Under the pieces are notes generated by a model that saw only the letters and a list, made by a program, of their open reading frames with translations, was not told where the DNA came from and did not search any database. A program made the position numbers and the translations under genes. From positions 576,605 to 640,604 of the forward strand of contig NZ_CANMRN010000001.1 in the NCBI RefSeq assembly GCF_947500265.1: DNA of 64,000 bases, written 5' to 3'. This DNA comes from an uncultured Psychrobacter sp. (lineage in GTDB: Bacteria; Pseudomonadota; Gammaproteobacteria; Pseudomonadales; Moraxellaceae). Below, in pieces: positions 8,847 to 18,012 of this stretch; within the stretch, counting starts at the first letter, position 1, and the number at the start of each line of letters is the position of its first letter.

Positions 8847-9479
8847 TTATAAAGGTACTGCAGTTTTATCACGTAATGAGCCGTAGTACGACCAAAGCAA
8901 TAGACTGGCAGCACTACGATAAGGTGACCAGTGCTGAGTTAAGTTTTTTAGCTGCTTGGGTGTTGGGCGCTCTGCTAAGCCTAACAACTCCATGGCTGCA
9001 ACTTTAATGGCCAAATCATCGACAGCGAGTATGTCTGCACGTTTTAGCGAAAATAGTAAATACATCTCAGCTGTCCAGCGCCCAATGCCTGTCACGGCTG
9101 TCAAGGTTGTTATGACTTCTTCATTTGGTAAAGTTTCTAAGGCTGCAAAGTCTATATCATGATCTACTAATGAACGTACATAACGAGTTTTTTGCTTAGA
9201 CAATCCTTGCGTCTTCAAACTATCGTCTGTCGCTTCACGTATCGCTTGCGGGGTGATCAATTCTGCATCAACCAACCGTTTCCAAATACTGGCAGCGGCG
9301 GCAACTGATAACTGCTGACCAACCATCGCTCTCATCAACTGCTCAAACCCACCTGCATTATGCCTAAGATTAGGTGTCCCGACCTGCTTATGGACAGGAG
9401 CAAACCTTGGTTCAATGGTAATCAGTGCAGCAATCTGTCGTTCTAGTTCGTTAGTGTTTTCAGTAGTCTGTATGCTCAT
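8847..9479 (-). CDS. DNA-3-methyladenine glycosylase (AlkA-type, HhH-GPD family)
   Basis: 210 residues, close to short bacterial AlkA-like glycosylases, which excise alkylated purines by base flipping. Features: GFEQLMRAMVGQQLSVAAA (about 44-62), the helix-hairpin-helix VTGIGRWTAEMYLLF (129-143), and the catalytic-loop AVDDLAIK (152-159), where one of the two Asp residues is the expected catalytic acid. No iron-sulfur cysteines are present, which separates it from Nth/MutY. It lacks the N-terminal Ada-like domain of E. coli AlkA. It is convergent with the mscS gene, with only 60 bases between stops. Confidence 0.88.
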   Translation of the reverse strand: MSIQTTENTNELERQIAALITIEPRFAPVHKQVGTPNLRHNAGGFEQLMRAMVGQQLSVAAAASIWKRLVDAELITPQAIREATDDSLKTQGLSKQKTRYVRSLVDHDIDFAALETLPNEEVITTLTAVTGIGRWTAEMYLLFSLKRADILAVDDLAIKVAAMELLGLAERPTPKQLKNLTQHWSPYRSAASLLLWSYYGSLRDKTAVPL

Positions 9480-9626
9480 AGTGATTCCGCTTTGATAATT
9501 AGAAGGAGCTCAAGTCAATATATTAATGCAGAATGAGAAGCTAACATTAAATGGAATGTACATTAAAGAGAGCGTTCATTGAAGGAAGCATTGTTACAGT
9601 CCATGTCTGAGCCATGGATAATTGAT

Positions 9627-9656
9627 AAAAAAAGGACTGCAAACAAGCAGTCCTTT
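9627..9656 (-). terminator. Terminator of the Smr-domain gene
   Basis: AAAGGACTGC (9631-9640) pairs with GCAGTCCTTT (9647-9656) around a 6-base loop. The A run to the left gives a U tract on the minus strand. It lies about 30 bases past the Smr gene stop codon. Confidence 0.85.
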
Positions 9657-9686
9657 TGATGTAGTACCATATCACTAACAGTAGAC

Positions 9687-10418
9687 CTATTCGCCATCTG
9701 CTTTAGGTTTTTTAAGTAGTACCAATACAGCACCGTTACCACCATCTTTTGGTGGCGCAGAGCAAAAAGCTAATACTTCTGGCAATTGACGCAACCAGCC
9801 ATTGATACAGGTTTTTAAAATCGCTTCACTACCTTTACCATGGACGATTTTTACCATAGTTTCGTTTTTCTGCTTGGCTTGGCTTAATAGTTGAGTCATC
9901 GCTTCGCGAGCTTCTTCTATCGTACAGCCATGGATATCTACCGCATCATACCAACGCAGCTTGCCTTTTTTGAGTTGATCAAAGATTTTATTTTGCAGTG
10001 TTGGCTGCTTATAAGACAAATAAGCTTCAGCAGCGACAGGGTTCAGTAGTGCTTGCATATCTGACAAGCCTGCGCCTAGATCACTGGCTTCACTACCTTG
10101 AGCTGCAGCACGTTTTGATAGTGTCGCTGCATCAGGCTTACCTGCTTTAGTTGCGCTGGCAGGTGAGCGGACATTTTTGTCTTCTAGCTGATTGACACCG
10201 TGCATGGCTTGCATAAACAGAACTTTATCGTCATCGATATGTTCACTATCTAGCTGCTTAACCGTCTTTTTTACTTGCTTTTGAGTCGGTAGCGATACCG
10301 GTTCAGTTGGCTTTTGATTCTCACCTTCAGGTGAATTGGTATCACGCCCCTTGCTCAGCTGGCCTTTGAGTTCTTTGAGCTGGTCTTGCATTTCTTTTGA
10401 AAACAGAGAGTTTGACAT
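9687..10418 (-). CDS. Smr-domain protein (SmrA/YdaL-like)
   Basis: 243 residues. The N-terminal two thirds is charged and probably flexible (Lys/Gln/Glu-rich, with a MHGVNQLEDKNVR segment). The C-terminal Smr domain begins about residue 150 and contains DIHGCTIEEAREAM, then VKIVHGKGSEAILK and SAPPKDGGNGAVLVLLK. These correspond to the LDLHG, HGKG and GGxGxxxVxL hallmarks. Smr domains are small nucleases found alone or fused to MutS2. The stand-alone forms are linked to nucleic-acid or ribosome metabolism, with the substrate unsettled. It has its own terminator and lies 107 bases downstream of trpC on the same strand. Confidence 0.9.
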   Translation of the reverse strand: MSNSLFSKEMQDQLKELKGQLSKGRDTNSPEGENQKPTEPVSLPTQKQVKKTVKQLDSEHIDDDKVLFMQAMHGVNQLEDKNVRSPASATKAGKPDAATLSKRAAAQGSEASDLGAGLSDMQALLNPVAAEAYLSYKQPTLQNKIFDQLKKGKLRWYDAVDIHGCTIEEAREAMTQLLSQAKQKNETMVKIVHGKGSEAILKTCINGWLRQLPEVLAFCSAPPKDGGNGAVLVLLKKPKADGE

Positions 10419-10525
10419 AAAAGTTAACGTATCGTTGATTGATGAATGGTTGATTGAACTATGTATATAGCGCAGACATTGTTCAAGCTATTAGCATATA
10501 TTTAAGCATAAATTATTGAGTTACT

Positions 10526-11395
10526 TTACCCGTCTGCTGCGACGCCCGCAAGTAAGGATTGTAACGCTTGCCCTGGATGGTCGGTTTTCATAAATTGTTC
10601 ACCGATTAGAAAGTGCTGAATATCATGACTTAACATCAAACGAATATCATCACTGCTATGAATACCACTCTCGGTTACGATAAGTGGTTTTTGTTCAGCG
10701 CTATCAGCAGCGAGTGCGTCGTTTAAAATATTCTTGAGATCAAGCGTGGTTTGTAGGTCCACATCAAAGGTATTCAAATCACGGTTATTGATACCATAAA
10801 TATTGTGCGCTGAGCGTGGCAATTGTAGCGCACGCTCAAGCTCAGATTTGGTATGCACTTCTATCAATACGTCCATACCAAGCTCAATACTGAGCGCATG
10901 TAGCTCTCGTACTTGGGCATCATCTAGGCAAGCCATAATGAGTAGGATGCAGTCAGCGCCCATTAGGTAAGATTGATAGATTTGATAGACATCAATCATA
11001 AAGTCTTTACGTAATATCGGTAAGCTTGAGGTATTAGCAGCCTGAATAAGATAGGTATCATCGCCCTGAAAATAATCGCGATCAGTCAGTACTGATAGAC
11101 AGCTGGCGCCCGCTTGCTCGTACTGCTGAGCAAATAGAGCAGGGGTAAAATCGTGATTGATGATACCTTTAGATGGCGAGGCTTTTTTGATTTCAGCAAT
11201 GATGCCAACACCATTGTTTTCAGTGCTAGCAGCACGTAAGGCAGCAGCAAAACCTCGGCGCGGTTTGTTATCAGCTGCGACTTTTGCTTGCAAATCTTTA
11301 AGCGATAGCGCCGCGCGAGCTGCTTTTACTTCTTCTACTTTGGTTGCGACAATGCGCTGTAGTACCGAAGGTATGTCTGAATGAGTTGTGGTCAT
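10526..11395 (-). CDS. trpC: Indole-3-glycerol-phosphate synthase
   Basis: 289 residues, a monofunctional TrpC, not fused to TrpF. It closes the indole ring of 1-(o-carboxyphenylamino)-1-deoxyribulose 5-phosphate in tryptophan synthesis. TIM-barrel motifs: IIAEIKKASPSKG (catalytic Lys region), LSVLTDRDYFQG, ILRKDFMID, GINNRDL and IVTESGIHS near the phosphate site. It is last in the trpG-trpD-trpC run, 76 bases after trpD. Confidence 0.96.
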   Translation of the reverse strand: MTTTHSDIPSVLQRIVATKVEEVKAARAALSLKDLQAKVAADNKPRRGFAAALRAASTENNGVGIIAEIKKASPSKGIINHDFTPALFAQQYEQAGASCLSVLTDRDYFQGDDTYLIQAANTSSLPILRKDFMIDVYQIYQSYLMGADCILLIMACLDDAQVRELHALSIELGMDVLIEVHTKSELERALQLPRSAHNIYGINNRDLNTFDVDLQTTLDLKNILNDALAADSAEQKPLIVTESGIHSSDDIRLMLSHDIQHFLIGEQFMKTDHPGQALQSLLAGVAADG

Positions 11396-11471
11396 GCTGT
11401 TATCCGAATATTGTTAAAGGTAAATAGGCAGTGATATATATATATTTGCACTGTATTGGTGCGAGTATAAA

Positions 11472-12593
11472 TCAACCCTCAGTCACTAGCTGCTGCGTGT
11501 ATTTGGCCAAAGACTCAAGCTTGAGTAAAGCATCACCATTTTGGATAATTTTTTGAGCTCGGCTAACGCCATTAGGATAGTTGCTGGCAAGTCCAGCAGT
11601 GTATATTGCCGCACCTGCGTTCAAAGCAATCATGTCACGGGCTTTAAGTACAGCACGGTCATGGGTATCAGCACCAGACAGAGCAGCACGGATCAGTGCA
11701 AGACTTTGCTCTGGAGAGTCGACATCGAGACCAATCAGGGTTTGCGATTCGATACCTGCATCTTCTGGCATCATCTCATAAACGGATATTTCACCGTCTT
11801 TTAGTTCAGCAACTGTGGTCGAGGTTGCTAGACTGATTTCATCCAGACCATCTTTTGCGCCCACGACCATGACATGCCGTGCGCCTAGGTTTTTCATGAC
11901 TTTGGCAATTGGCTCACATAGCTGCGCGGTAAAGACACCAATAACTAAATTGGGTGTACCAGCAGGGTTGGTTAGTGGGCCTAAAATATTAAAGATGGTA
12001 CGCGCTTTTAGCTCACGGCGTACAGGATTGGCATAACGCATGGCGCTGTGATGATTGGGCGCAAACAAAAACCCAACTCCTTCGTTCTCGATACAATCTT
12101 TTGCTTGTTCTGGAGTCAACGCAAGACTGATGCCTGCTTGCTCAAGTAAGTCTGAGCTACCAGATTTGGTTGAGACGCCGCGATTGCCGTGCTTGGCAAC
12201 TTGTGCACCAGCTGCCGCAACAACTAATGCCGATGCAGTTGAGACATTGAACAAGTTAGCACCATCACCGCCAGTACCAACGATATCTACCAAGTAATCG
12301 CAGTTCTTTGGTTCAATGTTGGCGGCTAGTGCACGCATGGCGCTGGCTGAAGCAGTAATCTCGTCAATGGATTCGCCTTTCATGCGTAATCCCGTCAAGA
12401 TAGCGCCCATCATAGCGTCGCTACATCTACCTTGCATGATGATGAGCATCACTTGATACATCTCATCAAAAGTTAAATCGATGTGTTGAAATATTCTGCC
12501 CAAAGCTGTGGTTAACAGTTGATGTGTTTGTTCATCAGACAATTTTGCAATACTCTCTGGCGTGTGCGTTTCTTCTATTTTTGTCGTACTCAT
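11472..12593 (-). CDS. trpD: Anthranilate phosphoribosyltransferase
   Basis: 373 residues, somewhat longer than the usual ~345. It transfers phosphoribose from PRPP to anthranilate. Visible motifs: DIVGTGGDGANLFNVSTAS (PRPP loop), AKHGNRGVSTKSGSSDLLE, FLFAPNHHSAMRYANPVR (anthranilate site), RTIFNILGPLTNP and VVGAKDGLDEISL. The N-terminal extension of about 25 residues is polar. It is the middle gene of trpGDC, with spacings of 98 and 76 bases, so it is probably one transcript. Confidence 0.96.
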   Translation of the reverse strand: MSTTKIEETHTPESIAKLSDEQTHQLLTTALGRIFQHIDLTFDEMYQVMLIIMQGRCSDAMMGAILTGLRMKGESIDEITASASAMRALAANIEPKNCDYLVDIVGTGGDGANLFNVSTASALVVAAAGAQVAKHGNRGVSTKSGSSDLLEQAGISLALTPEQAKDCIENEGVGFLFAPNHHSAMRYANPVRRELKARTIFNILGPLTNPAGTPNLVIGVFTAQLCEPIAKVMKNLGARHVMVVGAKDGLDEISLATSTTVAELKDGEISVYEMMPEDAGIESQTLIGLDVDSPEQSLALIRAALSGADTHDRAVLKARDMIALNAGAAIYTAGLASNYPNGVSRAQKIIQNGDALLKLESLAKYTQQLVTEG

Positions 12594-12691
12594 TATGGTC
12601 TCACTTACTATTATTTTTTATATGAATCTGTGTGAAATTTGGCATAGGCTTATGAAAGCAGCATTTTTTACCAAGGTGCTTTTAGTCAAAT

Positions 12692-13315
12692 TTAGCCAAC
12701 TTGCGGTAGCTCATCGGATGTCAGAGTAGCCAAGCCATGAGTCTGTAAAAAGTTATTGAGCAATTGATAACCTGCTTCGCTCAATATCGACTCAGGATGA
12801 AACTGAACACCTTCTACGGGCAGCTCCTTATGGCGAATACCCATGATTTCCTCAATACTACCATCGGCATTTTGTGTCCATGCGGTGAGTTCAAGGCAGT
12901 CTGGCAAGCTTGTCTTATCAATGACGAGCGAATGATAACGCGTAACCTGTGACGGATTAGGTAATCCAGCAAACACACCTTGCTCGTTGTGATAGATAGC
13001 TGATAAGCGGCCATGCATGACTTCACCAGCTTTGACCACTTGACCACCAAAAGCTTGACCGACAGCTTGATGACCCAAGCAAATACCCAGTATGGGAATA
13101 ATTCCTTTAAAGGTCTCAATGGCTTGCAGCGAAATACCTGCACGGTCAGGATTGCACGGACCTGGGCCAATCACAATCACATCAGGTGCAAGGGTTTTAA
13201 TCTGCTCAATGCTGACTTGATCATTACGCCAGACAGTGATGTCCTGCTTTAGCTCACCGAAGTACTGTACGATATTGTACGTAAAGCTATCGTAATTATC
13301 GATCATCAAAATCAT
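12692..13315 (-). CDS. trpG: Anthranilate synthase glutamine amidotransferase component
   Basis: 207 residues. This class I amidotransferase supplies ammonia to TrpE and may also serve PabB. Motifs: [18 protein letters not shown] at the start, [11 protein letters not shown], the nucleophile in [16 protein letters not shown] (Cys79), and VQFHPES carrying the catalytic His and Glu. trpE is not in the window, so in this genome it must lie elsewhere. trpG heads the trpGDC group; no leader peptide or attenuator could be recognised in front of it. Confidence 0.95.
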   Translation of the reverse strand: MILMIDNYDSFTYNIVQYFGELKQDITVWRNDQVSIEQIKTLAPDVIVIGPGPCNPDRAGISLQAIETFKGIIPILGICLGHQAVGQAFGGQVVKAGEVMHGRLSAIYHNEQGVFAGLPNPSQVTRYHSLVIDKTSLPDCLELTAWTQNADGSIEEIMGIRHKELPVEGVQFHPESILSEAGYQLLNNFLQTHGLATLTSDELPQVG

Positions 13316-13582
13316 TAAGGCTTCAACTTATCAGTTTTATTATATTTTTAACATGAAATTGGTTTTCACTGTTATCGAGTCACTTGATTGTCAAAGACAA
13401 GCAGCTATGACTATAACAGAGGGGGTTATTGCGCGCGGTTATCTTACCACTATTTTGTTTTCTATCAAATGTAGGGTATAGGCTATCTAAGTAAGCACCA
13501 AGTAAAAACATATTTTTTATTATTATGTCGATAACTAGGATAGTTTGCCCAGAGACAATGTTATAAATTCAGATATTAACAT

Positions 13583-13599
13583 TGCACCAGAAAGTAGCA
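13583..13599 (+). promoter_or_regulatory. Putative NtrC site 1
   Basis: TGCACC-N5-GTAGCA matches 10 of 12 defined bases of the NtrC consensus TGCACC-N5-GGTGCA. It lies 42 bases, about four helical turns, from site 2 and about 200 bases upstream of the sigma-54 promoter. Confidence 0.5.
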
Positions 13600-13624
13600 T
13601 TTCAAGAATTCACATACTTGTATT

Positions 13625-13641
13625 TGCACCAATTAAGTGCC
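13625..13641 (+). promoter_or_regulatory. Putative NtrC site 2
   Basis: TGCACC-AATTA-AGTGCC matches 10 of 12 defined bases of the NtrC dyad, with the GCAC-N7-GTGC core perfect. Its distance of about 160 bases to the -24 box suits an enhancer site. A further half site, TGGTGC, lies at 13655-13660. Confidence 0.6.
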
Positions 13642-13796
13642 TTTGGTTCTCAACTGGTGCTCTGATTAAGTGCTATTCTAAAACTGAACTAGATGAGAAT
13701 TAATTAATATCCAATGATATTAAACATATAAATAACTGTAATTATTGATAATTGCATCTGCCTACAACTATATCTGTGGTTGGAGTGCCAATACAT

Positions 13797-13812
13797 TGGC
13801 ATAGCCTTTGCA
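13797..13812 (+). promoter_or_regulatory. Sigma-54 (RpoN) promoter of glnA
   Basis: TTGGCATAGCCTTTGCA fits the sigma-54 consensus TGGCACG-N4-TTGCW. The invariant GG (13798-13799) and GC (13810-13811) have the required spacing. Transcription would start near 13823. Confidence 0.75.
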
Positions 13813-14143
13813 TTATTGCTGTTATGATTATTTTTAAAGCCAAAAAACTGGTCTAAAAATAATTATTAACAAGAGCCCGAAGAGTTCAGCATTATGAGTT
13901 GTATATTGCTAGAATGTCGTTAGGATTGAATTGGCGTATGTTGGACCATGTGCACAAATATTGGTCTGATTGAGTAAACGCTTTAGATGAGCATCTTGAC
14001 TAATACGCAAAATAGTGCTGATAATAAGCATAATATCGAATGCGCTGTTTTAGTATTGAGAGCACATCTGACATTCTTGGACAAGAACATCATATTAATA
14101 ATTTTAAATCGCAATTACGTGATCAACACAACGGAGACTATTC

Positions 14144-15553
14144 ATGTCGAATAAACTATTAGATCTTATCCAATCCTCTAATGCTAAATGGGTTGATTTT
14201 CGCTTTACTGATACACGCGGCAAAGAGCAGCACATCAGCTTCCCAGCGCATACCGTTGATGAAGATGTCATGGAAGATGGCAAAATGTTTGATGGCTCAT
14301 CAATCGCTGGTTGGAAAGGTATCGAAGCGTCAGATATGATCTTGCGTCCTGATCCAGAAACTGCTTTTGTTGACCCGTTCTTTGACGCGGTGACTGTGGT
14401 AGTGACTTGCGATATCATCGAGCCATCAACGCTACAAGGTTATGACCGTGACCCACGTTCTATCGCACGTCGCGCTGAAGAGTATTTAAAGTCTACTGGT
14501 ATCGGTGATACTGCTTACTTCGGTCCTGAGCCTGAATTCTTTGTATTTGATGATGTGAAATGGTCAGTTGATATGTCTGGCGTTAGTCATAAAATCACGG
14601 CTGAAGAAGCAGCGTGGTCGACTAACGAGACTTACGAGTGGGGCAACATGGCGCATCGCCCACGTGTGAAAGGCGGCTATTTCCCAGTACCACCAATCGA
14701 TAGCTCACATGATATGCGTGCTGTTATGTGTGAACGTATCGAAGAAATCGTTGGTGAAGGTTCGGTTGAAGTTCATCACCATGAAGTAGCGTCTTGCCAG
14801 TCTGAGATTGGTGTTGCATTCAACACGATGGTACGTAAAGCGGATGAAGTTCAGCAATTGAAATATGTTGTTCATAACGTTGCGCATCAGTTTGGCAAAA
14901 CAGCGACCTTTATGCCTAAGCCAATCGTTGGTGATAACGGTTCAGGTATGCACGTACACATGTCCATCTCAAAAGACGGCGTAAACACATTCTCTGGTGA
15001 TGAGTATGCTGGTCTGTCTGAAACAGCATTGTACTTCATTGGCGGTATCATCAAGCATGCGCGTGCGTTGAATGCGATTACCAACCCATCAACGAACAGC
15101 TATAAGCGCCTAGTTCCTCATTACGAAGCGCCTATTAAACTTGCTTATTCAGCATCTAACCGTTCAGCATCTATCCGTATTCCACACGTAAGCAGCCCGA
15201 AAGCGGTACGTGTAGAAGCACGTTTCCCTGATCCAACGGCTAACCCATATCTAGCGTTTGCTGCACTATTGATGGCTGGCCTTGACGGTATCCAAAACAA
15301 AACGCATCCAGGCGAAGCTGCTGATAAAAACTTGTATGACTTGCCACCAGAAGAAGAAGCACAAATCCCAACGGTTGCAGAGAGCTTAGATGTTGCACTA
15401 CAAGCATTGCGTGACGATCATGACTTCTTATTAAAAGGCGATGTATTCACTGAAGACATGCTAGAAGCGTTTATCGCTTTGAAAGAAGAAGAAGTACAAC
15501 GTCTGAACGTAACTGTACACCCTGTTGAATTTGACATGTACTACAGCTGCTAA
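14144..15553 (+). CDS. glnA: Glutamine synthetase type I
   Basis: 469 residues, the standard length for GSI-beta. It makes glutamine from glutamate, ammonia and ATP as a dodecamer. Motifs: [18 protein letters not shown] near the start, the metal-site [44 protein letters not shown] (ATP and glutamate site), NRSASIRIP, and the adenylylation site NLYDLPPEE with Tyr398, so GlnE control is expected. A ribosome site CGGAGA stands 10 bases before the ATG. The upstream sigma-54/NtrC sites indicate nitrogen control. The usual ntrB-ntrC partners are not downstream here. Confidence 0.98.
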   Translation: MSNKLLDLIQSSNAKWVDFRFTDTRGKEQHISFPAHTVDEDVMEDGKMFDGSSIAGWKGIEASDMILRPDPETAFVDPFFDAVTVVVTCDIIEPSTLQGYDRDPRSIARRAEEYLKSTGIGDTAYFGPEPEFFVFDDVKWSVDMSGVSHKITAEEAAWSTNETYEWGNMAHRPRVKGGYFPVPPIDSSHDMRAVMCERIEEIVGEGSVEVHHHEVASCQSEIGVAFNTMVRKADEVQQLKYVVHNVAHQFGKTATFMPKPIVGDNGSGMHVHMSISKDGVNTFSGDEYAGLSETALYFIGGIIKHARALNAITNPSTNSYKRLVPHYEAPIKLAYSASNRSASIRIPHVSSPKAVRVEARFPDPTANPYLAFAALLMAGLDGIQNKTHPGEAADKNLYDLPPEEEAQIPTVAESLDVALQALRDDHDFLLKGDVFTEDMLEAFIALKEEEVQRLNVTVHPVEFDMYYSC

Positions 15554-15590
15554 TTAGTCGCTAAAGCACTCAATTATTTTGAGTCAAAAA

Positions 15591-15622
15591 AACCAGCTAA
15601 GGTTAACTTAGCTGGTTTTTTT
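15591..15622 (+). terminator. glnA terminator
   Basis: A perfect 11-bp stem (15591-15601 with 15607-15617) has a GTTAA loop and a T tract after it. A 7-base A run before it also allows some function on the other strand. Confidence 0.9.
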
Positions 15623-15755
15623 ATGCGTATCAATAAAGCATATCAGTCCAATTGCTGAATTTTCTTTGAAATCGCTACTGATTTCATGTCAAAACTCGCG
15701 CATAATAGTTTTATAAAATTATATTAATAGTAGACACTATCTAGGTTGATGGATT

Positions 15756-16499
15756 ATGACTTTATTAGCAAAACCGAGTTTCTTAAAAGGTAAGATTAGA
15801 GTTGGGTTATGGACTACGGTTGCTCTTGTTAGTCTTTGTGCATCTCTCACAAATGCTGCACCTATTTATAAAGTGGTTGATGAGCAAACCGGTCAAGTCA
15901 CCTTTACTGACCGTCCACAGGATTATGAGCAGCAAGTTGGCAAACAAGTCAGTCAAACGGCTATTACGACGGGTAATGAGACGAGCAGGTCAACTAGTCT
16001 GAATACGACAACCAATTCTAATACAAGTCGCCAATCATCAAATGCATCGCAGACAGCGACTACTACTGAGTCGCCTACGATAAATACCAAGACCACTGCG
16101 CCAGTAAACTATCAGTTAGCCATTACCGAACCTAGCGAAGAGAGAGCCTATCGTCGTCCCGTACAGAATATCGATGTCAATGTACGGATTCAGCCTGCGT
16201 TACAGGCAGGTGATAGTGCCAGTATTTATTTTGATAATAAACAGGTTGCACAAGGTTTGAGCGCATCTATTACTACTGTTGATGTTTTGCCAGGTACTCA
16301 TACGATCAAGGCGGTTGTACAAAGCGAAACTGGCCAAACACTTGAGCAAATCACACGTACTGTATATGTGATTCAAAACACGACCACATTGCAAGACAAC
16401 AAAAGAAAGGCTGCGCAGCTGTTGGCTTATCAAAAGCTAGCTTGGTATCAAAAATTGATGCTAAAGCTGCGTCAACAGGAGGTTGCTCAGTCACAATAA
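15756..16499 (+). CDS. DUF4124 domain-containing secreted protein
   Basis: 247 residues with a signal peptide (VGLWTTVALVSLCASLTNAA). Directly after cleavage comes a DUF4124 segment (PIYKVVDEQTGQVTFTDRP). A Ser/Thr/Asn-rich linker spans about 70-115. A beta-rich C-terminal domain (YQLAITEPSEERAYRRP...VNVRIQPALQAGDSASIYFD...VLPGTHTIKAVV) looks like an Ig-type fold. The function is unknown. DUF4124 genes often lie beside glnA and ntrBC in gammaproteobacteria, and that position is kept here. It is a periplasmic or envelope protein by inference. It is followed by a strong terminator shared with the convergent SIMPL gene. Confidence 0.85.
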   Translation: MTLLAKPSFLKGKIRVGLWTTVALVSLCASLTNAAPIYKVVDEQTGQVTFTDRPQDYEQQVGKQVSQTAITTGNETSRSTSLNTTTNSNTSRQSSNASQTATTTESPTINTKTTAPVNYQLAITEPSEERAYRRPVQNIDVNVRIQPALQAGDSASIYFDNKQVAQGLSASITTVDVLPGTHTIKAVVQSETGQTLEQITRTVYVIQNTTTLQDNKRKAAQLLAYQKLAWYQKLMLKLRQQEVAQSQ

Positions 16500-16546
16500 T
16501 GGTCTCAATAATGATTGAATATAATGAATAGATATCGCTAGCAAAA

Positions 16547-16584
16547 TAAAAAGGCAAGCACCGTTAACGATGCTTGCCTTTTTT
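16547..16584. terminator. Bidirectional terminator between DUF4124 and SIMPL genes
   Basis: AAGGCAAGCA (16551-16560) pairs with TGCTTGCCTT (16571-16580) around a 10-base loop. It has T after it and an A-rich run before it, so it can serve both convergent genes. Confidence 0.85.
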
Positions 16585-16622
16585 GATGCAAATCACTTAT
16601 TTTATTTTAACTATAAGCTATC

Positions 16623-17339
16623 TTATTTAGTTAACTCGATAGTACCGTTAGCAGTCACCGAAATAGTGCTATTACCAGACTCAAAGCTTTGGCTTGGTAC
16701 AGAAGATTCAAGCGAATCTGCTTTCATGCTCATAGCGCTATACATTGGACGTGGATAGTTGCTACCTGTGTTTAGGTTAACATTGATGACGCGGTAGCCA
16801 CGAGCATCCCACGCGCGGGTAAGGCTCTTAGCTTGCTGCTGAAAAGCACGAGAGGCCTCGGTCATTAATTTTTGCTCTAGAGCATCCTTTTTAGTATCTG
16901 ATACGCCAAAATTAAGATTATCCATCACTAAGGTTTCTTGTAAGTCAGCAATTAGTTGGCTAGTCGCCGAAAAGTCTGTGCTTTTTAAGTCTATGTTTGC
17001 TTGACCTGTCCAACCGATGATTTTATCGTTTTTGTCGTAGCGTGGATAGGTGCGCTGTTGTCCTGTGCTCACGGTCACGCTAGGGTAGCGCTTGGCGATT
17101 TTCATGGCATTGTTGATTGACGTATTGAGCATTGTGGCTAAAGTCTTAGAGTCAGTTGCCTGTGCTTTCTTGTACAAGCTGGCGCGTACTTCGTCGTTCT
17201 GAATTTCTTCTTTTATTTCTGTCTGAAACGTCAGTTGATCATAGCCTGTTGGCTCTGCATGGGCGCTACCCATCATCGCTGTCATGAGACAAACCGTACC
17301 AGAAGCTAGTGCTGCTTTATTCAATAAAGTATTTTTCAT
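16623..17339 (-). CDS. SIMPL (DUF541) domain periplasmic protein
   Basis: 238 residues. A signal peptide (ALASGTVCLMTAMMGSAHA) is followed by a SIMPL/DUF541 domain. Recognisable parts are LTFQTEIKEEIQNDEVRASL, the central NNAMKIAKRYPSVTVSTGQQRTYPRYDKN with GWTGQANIDLKSTD, and the C-terminal ISVTANGTIEL strand. SIMPL proteins (YggE and relatives) are periplasmic oligomers associated with oxidative stress or outer-membrane assembly; the molecular role is unclear. The ribosome site AGGAG lies 8 bases before the ATG. Monocistronic. Confidence 0.85.
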   Translation of the reverse strand: MKNTLLNKAALASGTVCLMTAMMGSAHAEPTGYDQLTFQTEIKEEIQNDEVRASLYKKAQATDSKTLATMLNTSINNAMKIAKRYPSVTVSTGQQRTYPRYDKNDKIIGWTGQANIDLKSTDFSATSQLIADLQETLVMDNLNFGVSDTKKDALEQKLMTEASRAFQQQAKSLTRAWDARGYRVINVNLNTGSNYPRPMYSAMSMKADSLESSVPSQSFESGNSTISVTANGTIELTK

Positions 17340-17603
17340 TATTATCTCCTAAGTTGATTCTAATAATATATAAATGACAATTATCAACGCTCATTTATAC
17401 ACGAAAAGTTGTCCCTGTTGTTTTTTAAACATCGACATGGGTGCAACTTCATTCACTAAAATAGCAAAATTCATATAAGTTGCTGTGAGAATTTTGTGAC
17501 CTAAGTTACTGATATAATTTATGCTGATGCGTTGCTGATATAAGCTAATGAACTAAATGACAGTGCTATTTAGGGTCTAAAGCAAACAGTTTTAAGATAG
17601 GGG

Positions 17604-17631
17604 TTGTAAAATTAAAAAATTCTTGTATAAT
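17604..17631 (+). promoter_or_regulatory. Sigma-70 promoter of ffs
   Basis: TTGTAA (17604-17609) and TATAAT (17626-17631) are separated by 16 bases, and the start of the RNA stem at 17641 lies about 10 bases downstream of the -10 box. Confidence 0.65.
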
Positions 17632-17640
17632 TTGCGACTG

Positions 17641-17748
17641 GTGGCTCCATTGGTAGCCTCGCAACATTGTTCTATGAATCCCGCCAGGACCGGAAGGTAG
17701 CAACGGTAATAGTTATAGTGTGTGCCGAGGATGTGCTGATGGAGTCGC
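17641..17748 (+). ncRNA. ffs: 4.5S signal recognition particle RNA
   Basis: About 108 bases. The conserved apical SRP loop is present (CCAGGACCGGAAGGTAGCAA at 17682-17701), as is the GTGTGCCGAGGATG segment. The two ends pair fully: GUGGCUCCAU at 17641 with AUGGAGUCGC at 17739-17748. It binds Ffh to target ribosomes making membrane and secreted proteins. A run of eight T directly after the end terminates it. The exact mature 5' base is uncertain by one or two. Confidence 0.95.
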
Positions 17749-17812
17749 TTTTTTTTGCCTAAAATTTGATATTTATATCAATGAAGTACAAAAGACATAT
17801 TTGTGATGTATG

Positions 17813-17841
17813 AAGCCCTTCATTGTAAAGGGCTTTTTTTT
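17813..17841 (+). terminator. Second terminator downstream of ffs
   Basis: AAGCCCTT (17813-17820) pairs with AAGGGCTT (17828-17835) around a 7-base loop, followed by a long T run. It stands about 60 bases beyond the first ffs terminator with no gene between, so it acts as a back-up or insulates lemA. Confidence 0.8.
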
Positions 17842-18012
17842 GGTCAAAATTTTGTCTGATGGTTATCTATTTGCTTATGGAGATTGCAATTTAATTTCCT
17901 GTTCGATTTCCTTTGTAGTTCTTATCTAGTTCTAAAGTTTTATTGATTAATATGAGTTAAAATACAATGTATTAACTTTTTATTAACATTCTAGACACTT
18001 TGGAGTTTGATT

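Larger units (their letters stand above)
13316..14143. promoter_or_regulatory. 828-base control region between trpG and glnA
   Basis: This long, AT-rich divergent region has no credible ORF. It holds two NtrC-like sites and a sigma-54 promoter for glnA (listed separately). The stretch from ~13815 to 14143 would be a leader of about 320 bases. Nothing else was recognised in it, and no tryptophan attenuator was found on the trpG side. Confidence 0.6.

Noticed and set aside
13316..13420. Tryptophan attenuator in front of trpG
   Set aside because: No leader peptide with tandem Trp codons and no terminator/antiterminator pair were found on the minus strand.
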